NCBI RefSeq assembly: GCF_018835585.1
Contig: NZ_JAHGVE010000004.1
Coordinates: forward strand, 124,001-188,000
Direction of reading: 5' to 3'
DNA: 64,000 nucleotides
From: Pelorhabdus rhamnosifermentans
Lineage (GTDB): Bacteria > Bacillota > Negativicutes > UMGS1260
The notes beneath the pieces are model-generated. The model did no database searches. It was not told where the DNA came from and saw only the letters and a program-made list of their open reading frames with translations. Position numbers and translations under genes: made by a program. Positions 34,878 to 42,980 of the stretch are shown piece by piece (the stretch's first letter is position 1; every line of letters begins with the position of its first letter).

Positions 34878-35045
34878 TGCAATTTCGACCAACGTCGTTT
34901 GTTGGTGGAACGGGGAAAAATTGACTGGTATCCTACTGTGGATAAAAAACGATGTATCGGCTGCAAAGCGAAATGTCCGGTTCAGGCGATTTCTTTTCCA
35001 GCGAGCAAGGACTTTGAGCATTTTGTCGCTTATGAAGATGAATAA
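34878..35045 (+). pseudogene. 4Fe-4S ferredoxin-like gene fragment
   Basis: The frame reads NFDQRRLLVERGKIDWYPTV, then KKRCIGCKAKCPVQAISF, giving a CxxCxxxCP cluster motif, and stops at 35045. No start codon with a ribosome site is in frame. Probably a truncated ferredoxin-type protein. Confidence 0.5.
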
Positions 35046-35059
35046 CGCGAATAAGTTAT

Positions 35060-35088
35060 TTGACAAAAACTGTTTAATTATATAGAAT
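35060..35088 (+). promoter_or_regulatory. Promoter of cobalamin riboswitch 5
   Basis: TTGACA (35060-35065), a 17-bp spacer, and TAGAAT (35083-35088). Confidence 0.65.
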
Positions 35089-35107
35089 TATACATGTAAG
35101 TAAAAAA

Positions 35108-35314
35108 TTCATATATGGACACAGGTACCCGAAAAGGTTTAATAGAAAAGTCGGTAAAAAGCCGACGCGGTCCCGCCACTGTAATGGAGAGCAAATCCAA
35201 AAGATACCACTGGAACGATGAGTTCTGGGAAGGTTTGGAGGCGCAATGATCCAAAGCCAGGAGAACTGCCTGTGTAGCAATCGCCGTTTGACCTGCGAGA
35301 GATGGGGAGGGAGA
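35108..35314 (+). promoter_or_regulatory. Cobalamin riboswitch 5 (upstream of the LuxR-type gene)
   Basis: AGGTACC at 35123 (G-to-A variant shared only with riboswitch 6), CGGTCCCGCCACTGTA, the B12 box AGCCAGGAGAACTGCCT at about 35255-35271, and terminal GATGGGGAGGGAGA. The next gene is a transcription factor, an unusual target for a cobalamin riboswitch. Confidence 0.93.
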
Positions 35315-35331
35315 TTAATAGAGAGATTTTT

Positions 35332-35404
35332 CTTCCCGGCTATTTTTAGTCGGGATTTTCTATTTCTTTAGGGACTTCCCTATCTGCCTAGGAAGTCTTT
35401 TTAT
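35332..35404 (+). terminator. Two consecutive terminators after riboswitch 5
   Basis: CCCGGCTA/TAGTCGGG (35334-35354, one G-U) and GACTTCC/GGAAGTC (35373-35379 with 35391-35397), each with T-rich tails. The sequence mirrors 601-676 behind riboswitch 1. Confidence 0.8.
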
Positions 35405-35450
35405 TTTGAATAAAACAGAAAAAACGTTTCGACAAATGTTTATTAAAATA

Positions 35451-35490
35451 CCTCATTTGAGGGATATACGCTGTAACTTTTTTGTAATAT
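35451..35490 (+). promoter_or_regulatory. Operator-promoter copy 1 (LuxR-type gene)
   Basis: Inverted repeat CCTCA-TT-TGAGG (35451-35462), then TAATAT (35485-35490) as -10. The -35 position has no consensus and is covered by the repeat, as expected of an activator-dependent promoter. The geometry is identical to copy 2 at 36206-36246: 28.5 bp from palindrome centre to -10. About 50 bp are conserved between the copies. Confidence 0.7.
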
Positions 35491-35604
35491 TCTTAAATTA
35501 AAAGTTGCTTTATTATATAAGCATTTTTCCATATGTGCCTGACATTTGTTTTTTTTTGCGGGTTTCTGTTTAGATAGCAATCCTTGAAAGTTTGGAGGCT
35601 TAAA

Positions 35605-36174
35605 ATGTTAGGTTCAATTTATTGGGAGATATTACGAAAATCCAACCAAGGTATCTGTATTTTTAATTGTCGATCCGAAAAAATATATATTAATGACAAA
35701 GCCCGGGAAATTTTTTTGATTATAAAATCCGAATTTTATCAACAAATTCGTGTTTTTTGTCGCGAAACCGTAGAAATGTTTAATACGACTGAAAACTCTT
35801 TTTTTAATCAAAGCGGTGTGTTGCGTGATTCTTCAGGGGTCATTAATTTTATTTGTTTTTCTCTTCGTCAAGGAGAACGGGCTTTTATTTGTGTTGTTTT
35901 TGATTATCATCCAATCGAAAAGTGGGAGTTTCATTATCGGAAAATTTTTACGCCACGGGAAAAGCAAATTTTACAAGCTATTGCCCACGGAAAAACCAAT
36001 AAGGAAATTAGCGAATTGTTGTGGATCAGTATCGAAACAGTGAAGTCTCATATTCGTAATTTATTTGCAAAAACCGGCGTTAGTTCACGGGCTGAGTTGA
36101 TTGGAGAGATTTCTTCTGGTACATCGAGGAGAAAGCAATCTAAAAAAAAGACTCCGCGGGCGCGAAGGTGTTAA
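35605..36174 (+). CDS. LuxR/NarL-type transcriptional regulator with PAS-like N terminus
   Basis: 189 residues from ATG 35605 (GGAGG at 35594-35598). The N-terminal 110 or so residues look like a small PAS-type sensor (GICIFNCRSEKIYINDKARE). The C-terminal GerE/LuxR helix-turn-helix is complete: FTPREKQILQAIAHGKTNKE, then LLWISIETVKSHIRNLFAKT and GVSSRAELIGEI. A basic tail (SRRKQSKKKTPRARR) follows. No phospho-acceptor receiver domain is present. The same palindrome lies in front of this gene and in front of riboswitch 6, so it probably activates itself and the island downstream. Low cobalamin would also raise its level through riboswitch 5. The signal sensed is unknown. Confidence 0.85.
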   Translation: MLGSIYWEILRKSNQGICIFNCRSEKIYINDKAREIFLIIKSEFYQQIRVFCRETVEMFNTTENSFFNQSGVLRDSSGVINFICFSLRQGERAFICVVFDYHPIEKWEFHYRKIFTPREKQILQAIAHGKTNKEISELLWISIETVKSHIRNLFAKTGVSSRAELIGEISSGTSRRKQSKKKTPRARRC

Positions 36175-36205
36175 TAAGACACGACTGGGAAACTTTTCAA
36201 AATAT

Positions 36206-36246
36206 CCCTCATTTGAGGGATATACATAAGAACGTTTTTGTAATAT
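36206..36246 (+). promoter_or_regulatory. Operator-promoter copy 2 (island promoter)
   Basis: CCCTCA-TT-TGAGGG (36206-36219), then TAATAT (36241-36246). The transcription start would fall just before riboswitch 6, so the regulator and cobalamin both control the island transcript. Confidence 0.7.
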
Positions 36247-36261
36247 TCTTAAATTAAAATT

Positions 36262-36466
36262 TCATATCGGTACAGGTACCCGTAAGGGTTTAATAGAAAA
36301 GCCGGTGTAATACCGGCGCGGTCCCGCCACTGTAATGGGGAGCGAACTCAAGAAATACCACTGAGATAGTTTATCTTGGGAAGGTTTGAGTAAGCCATGA
36401 TCCAGAGCCAGGAGAACTGCCTGTACAACAATCACCGTTTTACCTACGAAAGATGGGGAGGGGATT
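36262..36466 (+). promoter_or_regulatory. Cobalamin riboswitch 6
   Basis: AGGTACC at 36274, GGTGTAATACCGGCGCGG, CCCGCCACTGTA, the B12 box near 36402-36422, and terminal GATGGGGAGGGGA. First of two riboswitches in series before the island. A strong terminator lies between the two. Confidence 0.95.
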
Positions 36467-36507
36467 TGATTGCAGTTTTTTGTGCCGGGAAATAAACCGG
36501 AATGCAA

Positions 36508-36558
36508 AAAGAGCCTCTTATGATGGTTGAAGTCATCATAAGAGGCTCTTTCTTTTGA
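36508..36558 (+). terminator. Strong terminator between riboswitches 6 and 7
   Basis: 18-bp perfect stem AAAGAGCCTCTTATGATG with its complement (36508-36525 with 36534-36551), followed by a T-rich run. Confidence 0.9.
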
Positions 36559-36611
36559 AATGATTATGAAGCTGTTGAACGATTTTAGCGGACAAGCTTT
36601 GTTTAGAAAAA

Positions 36612-36822
36612 TAAAGGTACAGGTGCCTTTTTAGAAGGCTTAATAGGGAAGTCCGGTGTAATTCCGGCGTGGTGCCGCCACTGTAACAGGGAGTCAGTCC
36701 TAAGAGGCCACTGGAATGAGATAAACATTCCGGGAAGGCGGGACAGATGATGAACTGGAGCCAGGAGAACTGCCTGTACGGATAATCCTCGCTTTACCTG
36801 CGAGCAACAGGGAGAGGATTCG
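36612..36822 (+). promoter_or_regulatory. Cobalamin riboswitch 7 (directly before the island genes)
   Basis: AGGTGCC at 36621, CCGGCGTGGTGCCGCCACTG, the B12 box AGCCAGGAGAACTGCCT at about 36760-36776, and terminal ACAGGGAGAGGA. It is GC-richer and more divergent than the others, matching the island's composition. No hairpin with a T run follows in the 130 bp before the first gene, so control may be by ribosome-site occlusion. A weak TTGAAC at 36575 is the only -35 candidate for a separate promoter. Confidence 0.93.
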
Positions 36823-36953
36823 GCTGCGGCTTCAGCGCATTACCTGTGAGATTTATCCTCAAAGGAGAACCTGGAACGAAGAGAGGGGAGATAGAACCGT
36901 ACGGAAAAGCAAAAATGAAATCATTTTAAAATCATTTTATAGGAGAATGTTCA

Positions 36954-37418
36954 GTGAAAAAATTATCGTTTCAAAGAAACAACTGGGGAGGGTTGCTAGT
37001 AGCTGTATTTTTCATATTCAGTACCGCCGGGCTTGGGGTTCCCAATCAGGCACTGGCCGCCAAGGCCGACAGCACGGCAACCCTCGGCTACGTGAATCGG
37101 CAGCAGGTGTTCGCCGCTTACCCCGGCATTCAGGACATAATGAGCCGCATCCAGGCTATGCGGCAGGCTGCGCAAAAGGATTTTGATGAACATGGCAAAG
37201 CGCTGCCGCAGGAAGAGAAAACGGCTTATCAGAACAAACTTTCACGCGAAGAAGCGCAGCGGGAAAACGAACTGATGAAACCCGTGGGCGATAAGATCAA
37301 GGCGGCAATAGAGAGCGTCAAAGCGGAAAAAGGATTAAGCGTCATTGTCGATGCCAACGCAATTGTTTCCGGTGGGGAAGATATTACGGCGGCAGTCATC
37401 GAACAGGAAAAAAAATAA
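36954..37418 (+). CDS. OmpH/Skp-like periplasmic chaperone
   Basis: 154 residues from GTG 36954 (AGGAGAA upstream). A signal peptide ends near ALAAK. The rest is a helical OmpH/Skp domain (LGYVNRQQVFAAYPGIQDIM ... LSVIVDANAIVSGGEDIT). Skp chaperones hold unfolded outer-membrane barrels in the periplasm. A private copy directly before a gene for a protein with two predicted barrels is consistent with a dedicated escort. GC content jumps here relative to the flanking DNA. Confidence 0.8.
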   Translation: MKKLSFQRNNWGGLLVAVFFIFSTAGLGVPNQALAAKADSTATLGYVNRQQVFAAYPGIQDIMSRIQAMRQAAQKDFDEHGKALPQEEKTAYQNKLSREEAQRENELMKPVGDKIKAAIESVKAEKGLSVIVDANAIVSGGEDITAAVIEQEKK

Positions 37419-37492
37419 CGTCCTGTCTATTAAACTGAAAATTCACGGACGTACGGAAGCGTCCGGCAAAAAATACAAGGATGTGAGAACGG

Positions 37493-40400
37493 TTGAACCA
37501 TATCTATAAAGTCATCTGGAACCGCGCGCGGGGATGCTGGCAGGTGGTTTCGGAATTAGCGAAAAATAAGGGAAAACAAAAATCCAGCCGTCGCCAACGG
37601 CTTGGCGGTTGTGCCATGAGGCGGCTGTTAAGCAGGACGGCGGCGCTGACGGCCCTCACGATCGGCTTGACCTGCCTGCCGGTCGGCCTCATGAGCGTGG
37701 CCCGGGCCGACGACGGTACGACCACTGCCAGCGGGTTGCTAAGCTATGATGCGAATAACAACTACAATGGGGGGGTTACCGCTAAAACCCTTTTTTCCGA
37801 CTGGGCAAGCGGCAATGTGAGGGAGGATGGAACGGGCGGATTATTTAATACGATTGAACTGTCCAGTTTTGATACAATGCTTAGAGATCCTACCAAAACT
37901 TATGATCCCATTGCTTTTACTGGATGGGCGGAAATGGATGGGAGCAGTCAGGTAGCTACTCTAATTCAAGATATAAATACGGCGCATTCAAAAAGTTACA
38001 ATGCCTTATTAGCGGTCATTCAAGTTCCCGATCCCAGTAATCCGGGGCAGACGATAACTAAGGTCTATAATATGACTAGCCAGACGTGGAGCGGTTTGGT
38101 TGATAGCATAAATCCAGATTATTGGGAAAATACAACAATTGCTAAAGCCATTGCCCAGGCTATAAAAAATAATGACCAAGCCGCTTTAAAGATGCTAATT
38201 AGCAATGGGTTGCCAAAATTTTATGTGGCGAACGGCACTGACTGGCAAGACGGAGTCGAAATCGGTATTTATGAAGATACGGCTTATCCAAACCTGGACG
38301 GATATTTTAGCTTATACTCAGTTATGGTGACTGTCGGTTCTACTCCGTCCACATCTTCTTCCTATTCATTTTCCTACCCAACGGTAACCGTGCCAGCCGG
38401 TGGCGTCTGGCGGCCCTTAGACCGTTTGTTGACGACAAACAGCTCTATTTTTCAAGGTAGTGAAGGAACCTATTCAATTTCTAAGTATTGGGATACATAT
38501 GGCGGCACCCTTTCAAATCCTCTTACGGATACCGTACAGATTATCAACAGTACTACTTCTACGATAGTCACCGGCCCGACCATCATCACGGTAAACAACC
38601 TGATGGTCGGTAAAGGCGGCACGATTGACCTGTCCTATCTGAACACCCACTACGATATAAACGGCAACTACAATCCTCTCGATCCGGCAGTCAGTCATGA
38701 CTGTATGACGGCAAATGGCCAGACTAGTCTCTATGGACAAGTCGATTATGAAGGCAACTATCCAACCGGAATTTACTATACCGATAACGGCCAGACGTAC
38801 GAATACTACCGCTCCCTCAACAGGGACCTCTTGGTTCAGAACGCCAGCCTGGCCGACGGCACCACGTTGCGGCTGGGCGTTTATGGAAGTGCAGAGAGTG
38901 CGATCACGAATAAGGTCGGGCAAATTGCTACGATTGGATCCAATTCCGTTGATGCGGTGTATATCAAGAACGCCACGACTCCCGACAGTCACGCCAATTT
39001 GTACATCACTCTCGGCTGGGTGCCGGGTCTGGGCCATTCTACGCAGGGAGAAGCCGCTTATAGCACCCAAAATGGCTATCCGCTTCTTCTCGGGATTGAA
39101 TCGGGGGCGAGCAATTTTACGGTGACCGGCAAATCTTCCGTGGCCGACGGGATTTTCAGCCAGTATGAGATTACGCCGGTCATTGGCGAACTGGACAACT
39201 ACTTTACCAATTCCAGCGGCAGCGCCATTACCGGCAGTACCGCCTGGTATCTGCAGAGCTACAGTTACCTGGATTTAGGGACCGCGTCGGAATCCGGCCG
39301 GTCGGCGGCCGACAATAATTTGATCATGAACAACCTGTGGCGGAACGACTATTTGAATATGTTTCGCCGGGTGGGCAGCCTGCACCGTCTAGGTCTTATC
39401 CCGCAACCGGCCGCGGTGCCAGATAAGGCGGCGGCTGCTGCGGGCGGTTCGGCTAATACCAATCCATCATCCAACCCCGCTTCCTGGAAAGCGAGCCTGA
39501 GCGCGGCGCCTGCGCCCGTCGAGGATCAAAAGGAGAACATCTGGGCGGAGACCTGGCATGGACAGTATCACAGCGCCGACGGGTACGGCCGTACAGTCGG
39601 TCAGAACTATAACGGCCTGGAGGTCGGCTACGATAAGTTGCTCAACCATGACATCGCGGATGGCAAGGTCTACGCCGGGATTTACGCCAGCAATGTAGAA
39701 GGCGATTCGAATACCGCTACAGGCGGCGGTACGCAGAAAAGTCAGGGCCTGGGGATTTACGAAACCTGGGTGGGCAATAAGGGCCATTATCTGGATGTGG
39801 CGCTGCTCACTTCCCATCTGAAAGACAATTATCATTTGACAGGCAATACAGGCAGCGGGGTCGGCCAGATAAATGGCGACTACAGCACCTGGGGCTATGG
39901 CTTAGGAGTACAATACGGCTATCACGACGCCTTGAAGAACAACTGGTACTGGGAGCCATCGGCTTCTCTCTACGCCGGACGGATCAACGGCCTTAGCTAC
40001 AGTTTAAGCAATAATCTGGGCATTCAGCAAAATAACGCGAGCACTTTAACCGGCCGTCTGGGAATGCAGATCGGCAAGCAGTTAGATAGCGGCCAGGGCA
40101 GTGTACACGCCGGGGTGGCATTACTGCATGAATTCGAGAATGGCACGGCCATGCACGAATTTTTCGGCGATCAGACTAGGACGCTTGATACGATGGGTGG
40201 CAAGGATACTTGGTGGGAATTCAACGTAGGCGGCAATTACCGGATTTCACCGACTGGCGTGTTTAATCTGGACGTCAGTAAAACGGACGGCAGCCGGGTT
40301 GGCAGCGGCTGGCAGATTAACGGCGGACTCAACTGGACTTGGGGCGGTTTCTGGAGTCCTAGTAAGGCGAGTTCAACGGCAACACCGAAAGCCACAAAAA

Positions 40401-42826
40401 ATGAGACCGTAAAGCCAGAGAAAAATGTGACCGTGATTGTCGGTCGGCCGGGGGATAAAATGTCTGAAGCGAAAGTTGCGACGGACGCAGTGAAACAGCC
40501 GACCAAATCTAAGCAGGAAACGGCCGTCGCCAAAGGGCAAACTGCTGCCAAAGAGCAAACTGCGCCGAAAGCAGTGCAGAACGAGACGCCGTCGTCTCCA
40601 GTGGCCAGCACGACCGACAAGGAACCTGTCGCAGCCACTGCCGCGCAAGGTGGCACGGTACCGGCGGAAAATGCACCAACGATGGTACAGCCTGCCGAGG
40701 TGGCAAACACCGCAACAAACACGGCAGAAAACGGGGAATACTCCTTTGCCCCGGTGACGGTGGAAGCGGAGCGTCCGGACTGGGAAAAAGCTTTATCGCC
40801 GGGTCAGGTGACCGTGATCTATCCGGAAAAATTTGAAGGCGAGCAAAAAGACCTGCCCGATCTGTTAGAACGAGTGCCGGGACTGTTTGTTCAGCGGGTA
40901 GACGGGATCGGCCACTATACGGTGGCCCGGGTGCGCGGTTCGACGGCGGCTGAAGTAGCCGTCTACGTGGACGGCGTGCTGATCAACCTGAACAGTGAAG
41001 CGGCAGTGAATCTTTCGGCCATTCCGGTGGATAACGTGGAACGCATCGAAGTCTATCGCGGCTATGTGCCTGTGCAGTTTTCCGGCGCACCCATGGGCGG
41101 CGTCATCAACATCATTACCAAGAAGCCAAAGGAAGTCGGCGGCAGCGTCAGTCAAGGCTTCAAGTCCTATGGCGGCTACAACGCAACCTATCAGCTGACA
41201 GCGCCGATCGGGGACGGCAGCCTGCTGGCCACTTTCCAGCGGGACATTTGGGGCGGCAACTTCCCGTTCCGTATGCTTACCAACGGCGGCACCGATTTGG
41301 GCGAATTTACCCGGCGGTCCAACGGCTACCAGAACGACGACGGCATGGTAAAATGGCAGGACGATCACTGGGATATCAAAGCGTCCTGGAAGCAGCTTCA
41401 TGAGCAGCTGCCTCGTTCAGTGACTGCTTTTCTCGCCGGATCCGGAACTGGCAGCGTCGGGTACAGCAATTGGTATGAAAAAGGCTATTACGATGCGCAG
41501 CAGGATATTGACGAAAAGGACTTCCAGATCGGCCGCCGGAACACGGCAGGCAATCTGGACTGGGGCTGGAAGGTCAGTTATATTGACAGCCGAAAGTCTT
41601 ATCGCGATACGGGCTTGATCAACGGAATAGCGGCGGGCGCTATGTCTTACGGCGGCTGGGCGCCGAATCCCGGTCAATTTTGGGCCGAGTATCACTCGAA
41701 GAAGTGGGATGGAAACCTGAACGGCGCCTGGAAGCTGGGCGACAGTCATTTGCTGGAATTTAATGCCGATGTAAGTCAGGAAAAGATGCACGCCAACGGC
41801 AGCGACTGGAGCAGTGCCATGTTCTCCAGTAATTACTCCAGCAATAATCCCTATTCCAGCGACGTTATGCTCAGCGATTATCATATCAAGGAGTATCATC
41901 TGACCTTGCAGGATACGATGACGCTCAATGAGGCCGGCGATTTCAAGTTTACGCCGATCGTGCGGGCCGACAAGGTGGACATCGAGTCCCTCGGCGGACA
42001 GGATCGGCAGTGGAAATATTCCGGCGCCGCTGCGCTGCAGAAGCAGCTCAACAACCACTGGAGCGTCAAAACCACGTGGGGGACCTACAACCGTCATCCG
42101 AACTTCTATGAACTGTTCGGCGACGGGGCCGATATTCAGCCGAACGCAGGTGCGGGAAAATTCTTCGGACTAAACGGCGACAGCACGTGGGAGACGGGAA
42201 AGCAGTTCGACTTCAGCCTCAATTGGCAGGGAAAACTGGCCAAGGCCGATACGGAAACCGTGCTGACCTGGTTCGATCGCCACTCGCAGAATCAATTGGT
42301 GTTGTGGACGCCTCTGGCGCCGCATGCGCCGAGCACGTATCTGCCGATGGACAGCACGCAGGTGCACGGTCTTGAACTGACTCACACAATGACTTGGAAC
42401 CGGCTGACCATGAGTCTGGCCGCCACATGGCAGGAATCAGAGATGAAGTCGTTGGACACAAATTATCTGCCCTATACGCGCTCCATGACGTATATGCCGG
42501 AATGGGTCTATAACGTTCGCTTCGATTACCGCTTCCCTGGCGACAAGCTGAACGTATTTACCGAATATCACTATACCGATCGTCAGTATATCGGTTGGAG
42601 CAGTCAAGACAAGTATGATGAATATATTGACGCCCTGGGAACGGTCAATGTGGGAATGAAATACGCCTTTAATCCGAAGTGGGAACTGAGTACCGGCGTG
42701 AATGACCTGTTCAATCGGGGGTATGATGGACGTTTGTTGGCAGCATACGATGGTTCTGTTGGGGGCACGCTTCCTTATCCGTTTGCTGGACGCATGTACT
42801 ATATGACGATGAAATACAAATTTTAA
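37493..42826 (+). CDS. Autotransporter-TonB-dependent-receptor fusion (1777 aa)
   Basis: An extended signal peptide (ESPR: MNHIYKVIWN...VVSELAK, then a hydrophobic core ending VARAD near residue 73) supports the TTG start at 37493. Order: passenger about 74-640, unlike anything I can name; helix LWRNDYLNMFRRVGSLH (about 625); Pro/Ala linker; autotransporter barrel about 684-953 (IWAETWHGQYHSADG, GLEVGYDKLL, final LNWTWGGFW); Lys/Ala/Thr/Pro-rich linker about 955-1080; TonB-receptor plug about 1082-1215 (EYSFAPVTVEAERP, VERIEVYRGYVPVQFSGAPM, GGVINIITKK); receptor barrel about 1220-1777 ending MKYKF. Both barrels look complete, so one chain would hold two outer-membrane pores: one exporting the passenger, one importing a ligand. 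The frame is uninterrupted. It is under riboswitches 6 and 7 and the LuxR operator, so a corrinoid ligand is likely. The passenger contains a lower-GC block (about 37760-38480). Confidence 0.85.
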   Translation: MNHIYKVIWNRARGCWQVVSELAKNKGKQKSSRRQRLGGCAMRRLLSRTAALTALTIGLTCLPVGLMSVARADDGTTTASGLLSYDANNNYNGGVTAKTLFSDWASGNVREDGTGGLFNTIELSSFDTMLRDPTKTYDPIAFTGWAEMDGSSQVATLIQDINTAHSKSYNALLAVIQVPDPSNPGQTITKVYNMTSQTWSGLVDSINPDYWENTTIAKAIAQAIKNNDQAALKMLISNGLPKFYVANGTDWQDGVEIGIYEDTAYPNLDGYFSLYSVMVTVGSTPSTSSSYSFSYPTVTVPAGGVWRPLDRLLTTNSSIFQGSEGTYSISKYWDTYGGTLSNPLTDTVQIINSTTSTIVTGPTIITVNNLMVGKGGTIDLSYLNTHYDINGNYNPLDPAVSHDCMTANGQTSLYGQVDYEGNYPTGIYYTDNGQTYEYYRSLNRDLLVQNASLADGTTLRLGVYGSAESAITNKVGQIATIGSNSVDAVYIKNATTPDSHANLYITLGWVPGLGHSTQGEAAYSTQNGYPLLLGIESGASNFTVTGKSSVADGIFSQYEITPVIGELDNYFTNSSGSAITGSTAWYLQSYSYLDLGTASESGRSAADNNLIMNNLWRNDYLNMFRRVGSLHRLGLIPQPAAVPDKAAAAAGGSANTNPSSNPASWKASLSAAPAPVEDQKENIWAETWHGQYHSADGYGRTVGQNYNGLEVGYDKLLNHDIADGKVYAGIYASNVEGDSNTATGGGTQKSQGLGIYETWVGNKGHYLDVALLTSHLKDNYHLTGNTGSGVGQINGDYSTWGYGLGVQYGYHDALKNNWYWEPSASLYAGRINGLSYSLSNNLGIQQNNASTLTGRLGMQIGKQLDSGQGSVHAGVALLHEFENGTAMHEFFGDQTRTLDTMGGKDTWWEFNVGGNYRISPTGVFNLDVSKTDGSRVGSGWQINGGLNWTWGGFWSPSKASSTATPKATKNETVKPEKNVTVIVGRPGDKMSEAKVATDAVKQPTKSKQETAVAKGQTAAKEQTAPKAVQNETPSSPVASTTDKEPVAATAAQGGTVPAENAPTMVQPAEVANTATNTAENGEYSFAPVTVEAERPDWEKALSPGQVTVIYPEKFEGEQKDLPDLLERVPGLFVQRVDGIGHYTVARVRGSTAAEVAVYVDGVLINLNSEAAVNLSAIPVDNVERIEVYRGYVPVQFSGAPMGGVINIITKKPKEVGGSVSQGFKSYGGYNATYQLTAPIGDGSLLATFQRDIWGGNFPFRMLTNGGTDLGEFTRRSNGYQNDDGMVKWQDDHWDIKASWKQLHEQLPRSVTAFLAGSGTGSVGYSNWYEKGYYDAQQDIDEKDFQIGRRNTAGNLDWGWKVSYIDSRKSYRDTGLINGIAAGAMSYGGWAPNPGQFWAEYHSKKWDGNLNGAWKLGDSHLLEFNADVSQEKMHANGSDWSSAMFSSNYSSNNPYSSDVMLSDYHIKEYHLTLQDTMTLNEAGDFKFTPIVRADKVDIESLGGQDRQWKYSGAAALQKQLNNHWSVKTTWGTYNRHPNFYELFGDGADIQPNAGAGKFFGLNGDSTWETGKQFDFSLNWQGKLAKADTETVLTWFDRHSQNQLVLWTPLAPHAPSTYLPMDSTQVHGLELTHTMTWNRLTMSLAATWQESEMKSLDTNYLPYTRSMTYMPEWVYNVRFDYRFPGDKLNVFTEYHYTDRQYIGWSSQDKYDEYIDALGTVNVGMKYAFNPKWELSTGVNDLFNRGYDGRLLAAYDGSVGGTLPYPFAGRMYYMTMKYKF

Positions 42827-42980
42827 GTCGGGATGAAAGGCGCGTGCCGTCTTTCGTGCAAAAGGCGGCATGATACAAAAAGGCAAGGGGGTGGCCCAGA
42901 TGTAGGACTCTAAGAATCCGGTGAACGTGTAATGTGAAACAGGGCTGTACAAAAAAATTAACGAAAAGAGGTTTTGTATT

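Noticed and set aside
34878-35045. Intact ferredoxin gene
   Set aside because: No start codon with a ribosome site in frame, and only one cluster motif.
36262-36507. Minus-strand open frame across riboswitch 6
   Set aside because: Complement of the aptamer; no coding features.
40237-42461. Long antisense frames within the fusion gene
   Set aside because: Products of high GC and codon bias on the other strand; no homology or ribosome sites.
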